Origin: Diospyros lotus | Lineage: Eukaryota > Streptophyta > Magnoliopsida > Ericales > Ebenaceae | Reading direction: 5' to 3' | Assembly: GCF_014633365.1 (NCBI RefSeq) | Contig: NC_068344.1 | Location: forward strand, 5,965,327-6,029,326 | Length of the DNA: 64,000 nt | Shown: positions 49,688 to 60,598 of the stretch, in pieces | How the letters are laid out: each line of letters begins with the position of its first letter | Position numbering within the stretch: position 1 is the stretch's first letter | Notes under the pieces: model-generated | Told to the model about the DNA's origin: nothing | Seen by the model: only the letters and a program-made list of their open reading frames with translations | The model's database searches: none | Position numbers and translations under genes: made by a program

Positions 49688-52614
49688 TGTAGTGGCCCAC
49701 TACCGGATAGTCCCGCTAGCATAGGATATCCGAAAGGAGGTCATCACAAGTGTGATATAGAACAATAACATACAACACCATAATACTATCCTTAGATAAA
49801 CTTAGCGGAAGCTAACATAAAGGTTTACAACATCTTAGACCATAGTCTAAACAAAATGAAATACAAGGGCACTAACAAATTTTACAACATAAAATTTCCT
49901 CACACTTGCCCTCATCACAAATGCTAACATAGACCATCTAATTTGGAAGGTCTCTGTACACTTCTAACCCTGGGCTTTAGCCCCACTGGGCTCGCCCTCA
50001 ACCACTGCTCTACTTGTACCTGGAATGACATGAGAGTAAACAAGGTGAGCCACAAGGCTCAGCAAGTGTATTTATAAAGCATGGAGATATAGAATCAAAG
50101 GCAGGGATAATCAAGATAGAATAAACAACTCTATGAGGAGATATTAGTATAACGCGACTCATAAGTTCTCGGTTTACATTAATTTCCCATGCCGTGATTA
50201 TTACATATATTATGCACTCGTTCCCATGCTCATGCATATGCACCAATAGTAGGGAATTTTTCTGCATAATTCTCAAGGCTCTCACGGCCTATATATATAT
50301 ATATATATATCCATTCATGAATATATATGCATCATGAAAATACATCAACAAATGATAACAATTTGAGCCACGCCTTCTGGGTTGATGGCCACCTCACCCG
50401 CGTCAAGCGCTCATAGGATATCCTTTCTCATCCACGGACTTAGCCGTCGCGCAAAATAATATGTGCGCAAATCAGTATAATCATGCATCACATATGCATA
50501 TCCCCATTTCATGTCAATCCTCAATGATTAAGAAAAATCTCAAATCATGCTTAACATGCACAATTACATAAATTAAAGTGTGCACTATCTTATGATCACA
50601 GGGTAAATTTTAATACATTTATTGACTCATACTTATAGAAATGCCCAAACCAATATTTACGGTATATTTTTACCCCAATAATAATCGCAAGGAATCAAAA
50701 TTTATACATGCAAGAAACATTAAATCTTGCATGACACTAGACCCTAATGAATAAATGTCATTCCTTAAGAAATGTAGGGTGACACAAAACCCTATTTAGA
50801 TTTTTGCAATGTTCAACAAGAAAACGAATTAATATTGCAAGCTTTATCGAAATAAGGAAAATAAAACCCTTTTATCCAACAATGAGGGTTATCAAGAATA
50901 ATTCAAAGAAACAATGGAAGAACTATACAAAAATCATAATTTTAAACGTAGGAAGGATAGACTACATAGGAAGAGTTGAATAACAACATATTTCAAAAAT
51001 TTCCAGATTTCAAGCATATTTTCAAAAATCCAATCTGGGCTCAATATTTGGTCAAATACCACAAACGATATACCAAATCAAAGCCTAATGAGTCTAGTTT
51101 CTGGAACATCAACTGGATTTGAAATCAGAAATAACCACAAGGAGATATTCCACAAAAACCGAAACAAGGCAGAATTTGTAACAGTAATTTACAGAATTCT
51201 ACATAGAATTCAACAAGGTTGTTATGGGTACAAATCATAACAAAAAATTTCAAATCTTATACCGAATCGAAGCCCATGACGTCTATTTTATAGAAAAAAT
51301 AAATGGATCACAATTTGGATATAACCACAGAGCATTATACCCCAAAAACCGAAGCAAGAACAGATTATTCAAAAACAGAGCAGGAAATTTCCAGATTCTG
51401 GGCAAGAATTTACAAGGATACTGTAGGCTCAAAACAAAGCCAAAAATTCTAAAAAATTTACCAAATGAATATTATCAAGTCTAGTTTATACAGAAACAAA
51501 CGGATCTTGAATCGGATATAACCAAAGAGAGTTATACCCTAAAGAGTACAACAAGGTCAGTTTACTCGAAAGCAGTGAAATTTCCAGATCTTAGCAGGGA
51601 TTTACAAGGCTATAACATGATCAAATCTTAGTCAAAAAATTCGATTCTTGTGTCTAAAATGAAGCTTAAGATGTCTAGTTTACAACCCAACAAACGGATC
51701 TCAATTTGGATATAAACACAAGGAGTTATAGACCAAAGAACATAACATGGTCAGTGAATCCGAGAATAAGAATTTAAGAGTAACAACTTAAAAATGAAGG
51801 AAACAAGCCTTCTAAGATGGAAACAAGGTTGAAGAACTTGCATTAAAAGATAATCAAGAGAAGAAGAACTTACACAATCATAAGGAGAAGAAGAAGAAGA
51901 AGAAGATCTTGAATTTGAAACAAGAAGGAAGGGAACTTGCCTTAGATGGTTACAAATCCAAAGAGATGAAGACACCCCCTTGAAATTGAAAATTCCATAG
52001 TCTCCACTTAAAGCTTCAATGAAGAAGAACAATGGAGGAAGAAGAGACAATCGGGAGAGGGAGAAGAAGAAGGGAACAAGAAAGTAAGAAGAAAGAAAAG
52101 GAGGAAAAAAAATGTGGGAGACTTGTCTCCCAACTCCTTTCAATCCATCTCCCTTTTAATTTTCTCTAATTTACCCTTCATACTAACACACACAATTCAC
52201 ATATTTCTTACCCATTTTGGTCATTTTACCATTTTCTTAATCTTTTTTTCTTTTTAATTAAGATACCATTCTCTATGCCCATGGCCCAAGCCCAAGTCAA
52301 AATATATAGCCCAAGCCCAAGTCAAAATATATGGCCCAATCCAATTAAGGCCCAATGGACTTTTCTTGAGATTTGGGTTCAACCCAATTCATTTACACTT
52401 AAGATTTAATTATTTATCAATGGTCTAATTCAAATAAGGCCCAAACCCATTTAGCCCATAACTTTGAGACTTTTTCACACCAAATATTATTTTCATTAAT
52501 TTACCCCCATTACCAACTCATATAATATTTTTAATAATTAATTAATAAAGGCAACAACTCTAATGTGCAAACTAAAATACCCATAACACCTAGACCCACT
52601 AACGGGTCATTACA
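49688..52614 (-). mobile_element. Solo LTR, Tekay-like gypsy (2927 bp)
   Basis: In plus coordinates it starts TGTAGTGGCCCACTA and ends GGGTCATTACA. The ends are inverted repeats of each other (minus-strand start TGTAATGACCCGTTAGTGGG). Perfect duplication AAACC (49683-49687, 52615-52619). On the minus strand the block 'ACTTGCTGAGCCTTGTGGCT' followed by CACC (about 50045-50070) is typical of Tekay/Del LTRs. It is inserted in the Athila-like LTR. Confidence 0.9.
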
Positions 52615-52700
52615 AAACCTCTCACCAAAATAAAGAAAAAAAATATAAAAGTTTTAATGTATTTTTATTGTGTTTTAATTACAAGGTAAAAGTGCAGTCA

Positions 52701-53663
52701 ATCTTACCATAAGATATGTGGGATAGGAAAAGCAGTGTACAAAATCATGTTGCTTTTCCTAGTTTTAGCCAATTGACATGTGCGATACTATGAAACAATC
52801 TTAGAGATTTCTCTTTTCAAAGATAACCTATAAAATCTATTCTCAACAAGTGCAAAAGTCTTATCTCTTCCATAATAACTAGCTAATCCCCCTACATGTA
52901 TTTTCCATATGAGAAAGTCTTTAAATGAGGTTTGCAAAATGCACAACTTAGTTCCTTTGAAACAATAATCATCATGAATGACAAAATCAGCAAAGGGGTG
53001 ACGATTATCTTGATAACCTCGAGGTAAATAGAGCCAAAATTAGGACAATTAGGGTAAGTGTCATTCACCTTATCAAAACCAATAACCTCTATATTCATCA
53101 CCTAACGAAAACTAACTACTCAATTAAGAGCATCAACTACTTTGTTATTAACTCTAGAACAATGCTTAAGGACAAAGGTGTATTCACTAAGGAATTTTAC
53201 CCGCTTAGCATTCCTAAAGTTCAACTTCTTTTGAGACTACAAGTATCTTAATGCTTGGTGATTAGAGTATATAACAAATTCTTGCAGTAATAGATAATAC
53301 CTCTAATTGCGAAGAGACTAGATAATAAAATAGAACTCTTTATCATAAATGAAATATTTTTGTTTAGGTTTATTGAATTTCTCACCAAAGAATGCTATTG
53401 GGTGACCCTCTTGGCTAAGAACACCTCCAATACCAATGTCAAATGCATTACAGGCAACCTAAAAAACTTCGCTGAAATTAGGGTGTCATAAGACAAGTGT
53501 TATGACCATCATTTCTTTAATTTCCTTAAAATCTTTATTGACTAAACTAGGCTAGAAAAACTCTCATTTCTTTAAATAATTTGTAATTTGAGCCATGACA
53601 GTACTAAATCTCTCAATGAATTTCCTATTAAAAGTAGTCAAGCCATGGAAACTATGAATCTCT
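52701..53663 (-). pseudogene. Gypsy RNase H and integrase N-terminal relic
   Basis: Minus-strand phrases: 'EIHSFHGL' (about 53640), 'ACNAFDIGIGGVLSQEGHPI' then 'AFFGEKFNK' and 'YDKEFYYLV' (RNase H, about 53330-53460), 'QKKLNFRNAKRVKFLSEYTF' then 'VLKHCSRVNNKVVDALN' (about 53110-53240), and the integrase zinc-binding region 53101-52701. Highly degenerate but co-linear with intact chromovirus polyproteins. Confidence 0.82.
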
Positions 53664-54137
53664 GTCCTTGTAACATCGCATGTCACTTTACGTGCATTTA
53701 TAAATTTTGCGTAATTTTATTGCTTATATCATAATAAATTATTAAATTGTAATTATTATTGCCAATTATTGAGCCTTGTTTTGTAGTGGAAGGAATTAAA
53801 CGTCGTTACACTCAATGTGCCAATTAGAAAATTTGTAATTTGTTATTATGAAGTTCTGTGTGTTATTATTAATTTAAATTACCAAATATATTATTTTTTA
53901 TCGAATTCAGTTTAAGTGGCTAAATGCATTTATTTGAGTTTGGAAAATTTTTAGTAATGCTTGATAGGATTTAGAATAAAAATTAATTTAATGTTGGGTT
54001 TAATTTATAAGAGATTCATTATTGGCCCATAAGTGAGAAAAAAAAAAGAACCCAAAAAAAAAAAAAAAGCCCAATTAAAACCCAACCCGGCCCAAAACTT
54101 ATCAAACCCTCATTCTTCTTTTCCCCTCAAACTCACA

Positions 54138-54169
<32 letters not shown>

Positions 54170-54802
54170 CTCTCTCGGCTCTCTTATCTCTCAACACACA
54201 TATTGCGCTTTCCCATCCCCGGCTAGAAGAAGAAGAAGAAGGTAATTTCCCCCAAATCAATCTCTTTAATATGATGTGTATTTTACATACAATATAATTG
54301 GATGTGATTGTATGCATATAATTGGTTCAATTTTATATCAATTGGGTATTATAGGTATGCAATTTTGACGAATTTAACAAAATAACAAGGATGTCTAGAT
54401 TTTATAGCCTTTTACCCCTACTTTAAAAGTTCGTCACAGATTGTATAGATTAAATTTTGGGGTGATTCAAATTGAGAATATAGTCCTATGAGTTATCTAT
54501 CATCTAGACTTGGAATGACATCATTCGGAGGCTCATATAAGTTTTTTTTGACATTTTCATGTACATGGGAAAATTTTATCCAAAAATAGTGTTTTGGAGG
54601 ATAGAAAAATGTTTTGGTATCCCAAACTTTGTTTTCATAAACTCATTTTTAAATATGATGAACTTATAAGAGTTTTCTACCTTTTGTGTGAATTTTATAA
54701 TTTTACGACATCATTTCTTATTTCAAATTTTTTTATTTTAAATACGTGCTACCCGAGCAAAAAAAATTATCTTTAAGTTACCCTAAGTTCCATCCTCAGT
54801 TT

Positions 54803-56309
54803 TGTTAGAAAACATTGATCTGATTATACGCAGCGGAAATAAAAACTGATTTTATTGGTATCACGTTTTTCAAATCTTACGGTTAAATCGAAGACATAAA
54901 ACGAAAAGTTACCTCGAAACGAAATCTGATTTCGTTGTCGATAACCCGCCTGATATCTCCCACGCGTGAGATGCCGAGTCGGTCCACCCGAAATCATCAA
55001 GACTTCAATAGACTTGAGAGAAAAAGGGATTCAGAAATTTTCTCTAAAATTTTCGTTTTGATTCAACTAAATTGATTGATTGGATTTTGGGTTTAATATT
55101 ATATTTATAGACAAGAAACCCTAAAACCCTAAATGCTATTGGGCCGGGCTTTAGGTGCTAGCAAAAAGCCCAAACCAAATTAATAATTAAATAAATAATC
55201 ATATTACTTATTTAATTATTCTTATTTCTTAAATAATTGCATTTATAATTTAGTAATTCCATAATTACTAAATTTGCCCCCTTTTTCTTTTAAAACGATT
55301 TCTATTGGGTGAGACTTTCTGAGTTCACAATTAAATTGGCAACGAGAATTAATCAATTATTAATTCTCGTAAATCACGAGTGACATCTAGCAATATGTCA
55401 TGATTATCCAATTTAATGTGAAGCGGGAATGTGAACCTTACATTACGGTGTCCTGCAATACAGTCCCTCTATCATACTATATCCCGACGAAATATGAGAT
55501 CACGGTCAGTAGGTCAAATCTCTCGATCTCGTCGTATGACCAAATCCAATAATCACACTTTACTAATATGACACAACCTCTACGGAATCCAAATTCCGTC
55601 GTCATATTACCTCGGCCAAGGATTTATCTTCAAGTGATCACTGGATCGCATAGGATATCTTCCTCGTATATCTCGAGATGATAGATTCCATGTCTGATGC
55701 ACACATACCTCGTGTGTCACTAAACTAGGCACATAGATACGTACGGCTATCCCTGATTAGGACAACCATATAATATCGCTGATATCCTAATCCATTAACA
55801 CACAGATATCCATGTCATCTCAGGTCTAAGGACTAATGCAAATCCGTAGTTAATATTAAATCATTGACCCGTGAGATAAAACCCATGTGATTCAATATTA
55901 ATAGTCCCGTTCAGTGAACTCGTTCCTATAACGAGCACCCACTCGTCTTTCTTCTGTATCTTATACAGAGTGGTACGAGACCCACCAATCTTGTCTTTCT
56001 GTATCTTATACCGAACAAGGAGGAAGACGATGTGCCAGCCTTTGCGAGTTACTAATTATCCAACTTAGGAACTCTATGGCCAGGAACATATTTCTAGTAT
56101 AACGTATTGTGGATTATCCGTCTCGATTATTCTTAACAATTAAGAATGATATCCACTCCTTATTATACTAAAGGATATTTGTATGTTCAATTTAAATCAT
56201 ATTGCAATTTCAATTAAACATAAAACTTGCCATTAAATAAGGTTTAAAGAATTACAAGATCAAGCCCTATTGTGTCACTAGAACTGGTCTTAAGGGCTTA
56301 TATCTAACA
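54803..56309 (-). mobile_element. Solo LTR, Ty1/copia type (1507 bp)
   Basis: Starts TGTTAGAAAACATT and ends TATATCTAACA in plus coordinates; perfect duplication AGTTT (54798-54802, 56310-56314). The minus strand carries TATAAATATAATATT (55098-55112), so the LTR is read leftward. No internal region. Confidence 0.92.
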
Positions 56310-57821
56310 AGTTTGTGGATTTGAAAATATTCTGAGAGTTCTATAATTTGAATTTTGATGTGATTTTAATTAAGAATGTAGGCCTATAAGTTATTTAGTC
56401 CACCGAATTGGATTCACATGATTTCATGCGTTAAATTTCAAGTTATGCTCGTTTTCGTAAAGACCGACAGTTTGAATTCGTGAATTGGTAGTGTTTCACT
56501 AGTAGGTCCCTATTGTAAATGTTTTCTTTATATCTTAAGGAAATATAAAGAAAATATAATAGTGAACTGGAGTCATATTTAGAAGGTAAGGATTGTTGAA
56601 ATTTTTTAAATGAATGATAATGAACTAGGATTTTTTTGGCACATTGACGTCGTGGGTAACTAAGACTCCTTCACTTGCAAATCCAAGAAGTGAACTTTAA
56701 AGACTTTAGGTAAGTAAACTCCCCCTAATTTTCACCTCATGTTGAACAGTTAATGTGAAAATATTGTGCTTTGTGGTTAGCTTGCAAATATTTGATTCTA
56801 AAGCTTTTCGTTACCTTGTGTCATTATCCTTGCGTTCAATGAAATAATTAAGAATACATATATATCATGGCATTGCATCAATGAGCACGCATAGGCATCG
56901 ATTTGAGAAAGTTAAATGTTTTTAAATGAAAAGAGTGAAAAATTATAAGTTTTCTTTCAAAGATATGTATCCCAAGTTTTTTTTTTTTTAAAAAGAAAAT
57001 GGGTGTACGTTTATGTCATGAATGATGTGAGTGGGAAATAAGGCGTGGGGGACCGATGTACCCGACCTAAGAAGTAATGCGAATGTTAAAGTTGAAAGTG
57101 GAAAGAAACTTTTAACTGCTTTGCGATACTGCCGATAAAATGAATCTGGTTTCAAACAAGAATTGCCCACTGCATTCTGATTGACTAGATGACACACCAA
57201 GTGAGCTCATGATAATGATGAAATGTTTTTGAGAAGTTAAAGTAAATGGGGATACATATTTCGAAATTTATTTAAACTTTATATGTCATAAGCATGCATC
57301 ATGTGCATCGAGTTTACTTGTTGAGTTTTAGCTCACCCCTATATTTTTTCCACGTTTCACGTGACGAGAGCTAGATGAATTGAGTAGATTGCTTGGAGGC
57401 AGACTCACCCAATAACTCATGGCATAGGATTTTAGTTTTGGACTAGTGGTTTTGAGACACTTGATTGTTATACATTTATTTACCGATTCTTTTAATTGTT
57501 TAATCTTGAAATTTTGAATAAGTTAGTTTTGGTTTGGTTGGGGATTTGGTTGGACCCAAATTTTTCATTTGGGCTAAATTATTTACTTAGTTGGTTAATA
57601 TTTTTATTGTTGTAGAGTTGCGGATTGAAACTTGAATTATTTGGTGGAAGTTAAGGTGTTGGATGAGTGTGATTAGGTGTCTTTAGTTGTGTTTGTGGAT
57701 ACGGTGTCTCTCTACAGGTTGGCTAAGTCCAATTTATAAGGAGACTCTACTGAAATTTCTGTAGAATGTTATGAAAAAAAACATATATATGGTAAATATA
57801 GGTAATAAAAAGAGACAAGCT

Positions 57822-58998
57822 TGTTGGACTGAGAGGTGCTGTGACACACACTAAGAGGGGGGTGAATTGGTTATTTTAAAAACTTAATTAAACTTTAAAT
57901 CCTTTTGATGGAAAATTTGATGCAAGTAAGGATTATTGAAATGCTTGAAATAATAAATGATACAAAAATACAAGCAAGAGATAAACACAAGGATTTATAA
58001 TGGTTTGGCTTTATCCAAACCTAATCTACTACCTTAACTCCTCACTAAGGATTTTGCAAACAATCCACTAAAATCTCCTACTTAAACCAAGTAGGTCATC
58101 TAGTCCAAGACTAGGAATTACAACCTCCTACTTATACAAGTAGGCTCTCTAGCTACACAAGCTAAGAAATATAAGAGATGTAATAAAGGGAGGATCTAAG
58201 AGATAAATCTATTAGTTACAATGTCTCTCAAAATACAAACAAGAATTAAATGAATGTATACAAATTAATATCAAAGTCTTGAAGAGAGAAAAATAAAGCA
58301 CGATCAATATAAAAACAAATGTGTGCACGATGTAAACTCAAATCATTTCCTTTCCATCCATTAGTCTCTTCTTGATCTCCTTGGTTTGTATTTATAAGCA
58401 TCTCAAGAGCTTTGCCTGAAACTAGCCTTTTTGTGATCGTTGGAGAATGAAAAACTAACTGTTATGGCTTTCTGCGAAAAGAGATAGTCGACAGAAGATA
58501 ATAAATAGTCGACAAATTCATAGATAAAACAAGTCATAATCGACAGAAAAGATGGGATAGTCGACAGAACAAAAATATGAAAGAAACTTATAACATCATA
58601 CGCACAAATAGTTGACAAAATAATTTGCATAGTCGACAGAGCTTGCACAATAGTCAACAGAACATAATATAGTCGACAGAAGCTTGGGCATAGTTAACAA
58701 ATCATAACCCATAGTCGACTATCCACAGGCATAGTCGACAACACTTAGGCACATAGTTGACTATTCATAGGCATAGTCGACAACACTTATACACATAGTC
58801 GACTATCCATAGGTATAGTCAACAGAACACAAACACATAGTCGACTATTCTTTTTATAAAAACTAAATAGTTAAATGATAACATGAAAAGGAATATTTGA
58901 ATCATAAAATTTTTTAACATTGAACTCTCTTAACTTTATTTCATCATCAAAATATAACTGTTTTTCATCATCAAAATTACATCAAAGGCAAAACATCA
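57822..58998 (-). mobile_element. Solo LTR, SIRE-like Ty1/copia (copy 2)
   Basis: Starts TGTTGGACTG and ends AAACATCA; the flanks AAGCT (57817-57821) and AAACT (58999-59003) differ at one base. It is homologous to 918-2678: both carry the stretch 'GGTGAATTGGTTATTTTAAA' and 'TCTAGTCCAAGACTAGGAAT', and both have a GTCGAC array in the same relative place. It is about 580 bp shorter than copy 1, mostly on the U3 side. Confidence 0.85.
58487..58845. repeat. GTCGAC palindrome array in copia LTR (copy 2)
   Basis: Exact GTCGAC begins at 58487, 58508, 58560, 58632, 58672, 58714, 58734, 58776, 58798 and 58840. Variants at about 58535 (ATCGAC), 58611 and 58756 (GTTGAC), 58653 and 58818 (GTCAAC), and 58694 (GTTAAC). 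Flanks are mostly ATA on the left and AGA or TAT on the right. Some parts approach a 40-60-bp higher-order repeat (58700-58810). Confidence 0.88.
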
Positions 58999-59095
58999 AA
59001 ACTAAAAACGAATTTATTTTATTTCCAAATTTAAAGTGAAGTAAACGTTAACACATGTAGGTATAAGACTTTTAAACTTGGGGTGTTATAATCTT

Positions 59096-60205
59096 AGGTT
59101 CAAACCACTCTCTAATAGCTCAAACTTTCTCAAGGTCAACACCTATGCCCTAGGCAGAGATAATGAAGCCTATGAAAAACATTTGAGTTGGATAAAGTAA
59201 CACTTCTTAACATTTACATACAATTTAGCAACCTTAAGAGTTAGGAAAATTTGTTTGAGGTGGTTTAGATGTTGATCTCGAGACTTGCTAAAAGTCAAGA
59301 CGTTGTTAAAGTAAGCAACCAAAACTTTTCTTATGAAAGGTTTAAGTACTTGGTTCATAACTCCCATGAAGGTACTAGGAGTATTGGACAGTGCAAAAGG
59401 CATAAGTAATCATTTATAAAGTCTATCTTGGGTTTTAAAGGCAATTTTCCTATCATCTTTGGAAAACCAACTAGAACCAGCCAACATATCGAACATATCT
59501 TCAAATCTCAAAATGAAAAATTTGTATTTGATGGTGATTTTATTAATGGTTATACTATCCACACACATTCATCAAAATCCATTTTTCTTTGGGGTTAAAA
59601 GAGAAGCGACGACACAATGGAATAGTCCTTTAGTTAAAAGATCTTCTACTTGGCTATTCAATCCAACTTGCTCTTTTGGGTTCATCCTATAACGGCACGA
59701 ATTAGATAATTGAGACTTAGGAATTAGATCAATGGCATGTTAGATATCCCTCATAAGTGATAGGTCACTAGGGAGCTCATTAGGTATGATATCAAGAAAT
59801 TCTTCCAACAATGGTTTCATTCTAGGTGGAAACTCCAAACTTTTCTAGGAATTCAAAATGGACTCCTCAGCTACGTTGGTTGACTTATATCTACTTTTCT
59901 TGGCATTCTTTTCCAAATGCCTTGGGAGCTAAAAAATAAATGTGCTTTTTATTAGGGACCAGTGGTGCTTGCTTGGGCTTGATCCTAGTGCCTATACTAA
60001 AGGTTTAGTAGGGATCAACATGAGTTTATGACCCTTACAGTTAAGGACATTGGTATTTTCTCATCCATAATAAATTACACTCATATCATAAAACCAAATG
60101 CAACCTAAAAGGATATGGGCAACATCTATAGATAAATATCACAAAAAATCTCACCTTTGTAATCACCTAATTAAATAGGAAGAAGACATCCCTCCGTGAT
60201 TGGTA
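59096..60205 (-). pseudogene. Gypsy protease/RT relic
   Basis: Minus strand, N to C: protease-like text near 60040-60205, then 'MKPLLEEFLDIIPNELPSDL', 'HAIDLIPKSQL', 'YRMNPKEQVG', 'MCVDSITINKITIKYKF' (59510-59560), 'FEDMFDMLAGSSWFSKDD', 'KIAFKTQDRLYK' and 'MPFALSNTPSTFMGVMNQVL' with 'VAYFNNVLTFSKS' (59280-59403). The catalytic YFDD box reads YFNN, so the RT would be inactive even without the stops. This set of phrases is that of CRM/Galadriel/Reina-type chromoviruses. Confidence 0.87.
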
Positions 60206-60598
60206 AAATTGTTGTTGAAAAATTTGTATTTTAATTTATTGAAAAAATATTTTAATGATTTTTTTGTAAATTTGATTTATTGATGATTTTTAAAATATTT
60301 TAATTTTATCTTAAATTGAAAATCTTCATACTCGTATATCTCTTCAAAATAGTCGAATATATTTTTGTATTAGTCGAGTATGTTATAAAGTTTATGAGAA
60401 AATCTTTGTAAAAATTGACTAAATATGAATTTTTTTTTATATAATCAATCAAGTATTGCTCAATATTATTTCAAAAATAATCGAGTATATAAATTGGTCC
60501 AATCGACTATCATAAGTTCCTACTGGAGTATGTTATGAAAAGTTTTGTTATCTTAAAATTAAATCGAGTATGGTGCTTTTGAAATCGAGTAAGGATCT
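60206..60598. other. Non-coding block, possible truncated LTR
   Basis: AT-rich sequence starting near TGTTGAAAAATTTG (60213), between the protease relic and the Athila-like LTR. From 60346 it contains repeated AGTCGAATAT, AGTCGAGTAT, AATCGAGTAT and AATCGACTAT words, reminiscent of the GTCGAC arrays in the copia LTRs. A truncated LTR is possible but not proven. Confidence 0.35.

Larger units (their letters stand above)
47746..52700 (+). mobile_element. Solo LTR, Athila-like gypsy, itself interrupted
   Basis: The LTR starts TGATTAGTGGTTAATTTTG and ends AAGTGCAGTCA. It is homologous to the LTR at 60599-62392, which starts TGATTAGCGGTCAATTTTG and ends GCGTAGTCA and is followed by an Athila-type PBS. 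The flanks ATATT (47741-47745) and ATCTT (52701-52705) match at 4 of 5 bases. A TATA-like TTATAAATAG lies at about 48542. Without the nested LTR the unit is about 2.0 kb. It splits the integrase of the older gypsy element. Confidence 0.82.
53669..59090 (+). mobile_element. Solo gypsy-type LTR with two nested copia LTRs
   Basis: Starts TGTAACATCGC and ends GGGGTGTTATA (ACA expected; one transition). The older gypsy RNase H frame resumes on both sides, which fixes the borders. The flanks GTCCT (53664-53668) and ATCTT (59091-59095) differ by two transitions. Removing the nested LTRs at 54803-56309 and 57822-58998 leaves about 2.73 kb, close to the other gypsy LTRs here. CT/CA microsatellites lie at about 54139-54171. 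Confidence 0.75.
46860..60205 (-). mobile_element. Old chromovirus-like gypsy element split into three parts
   Basis: Minus-strand coding pieces occur in the correct order: protease and RT at 60205-59096, RNase H and integrase N-part at 53663-52701, integrase core and C-part at 47745-46860. Each break falls inside one conserved protein and coincides with the ends of an inserted LTR (53669-59090 and 47746-52700), so the pieces are one element opened by later insertions. Its own LTRs are not recognised. Confidence 0.85.

Noticed and set aside
54033..54317. Lys/Pro-rich and Ser/Arg-rich ORFs near 54.1 kb
   Set aside because: Generated by A-tracts and CT/CA microsatellites inside an LTR.
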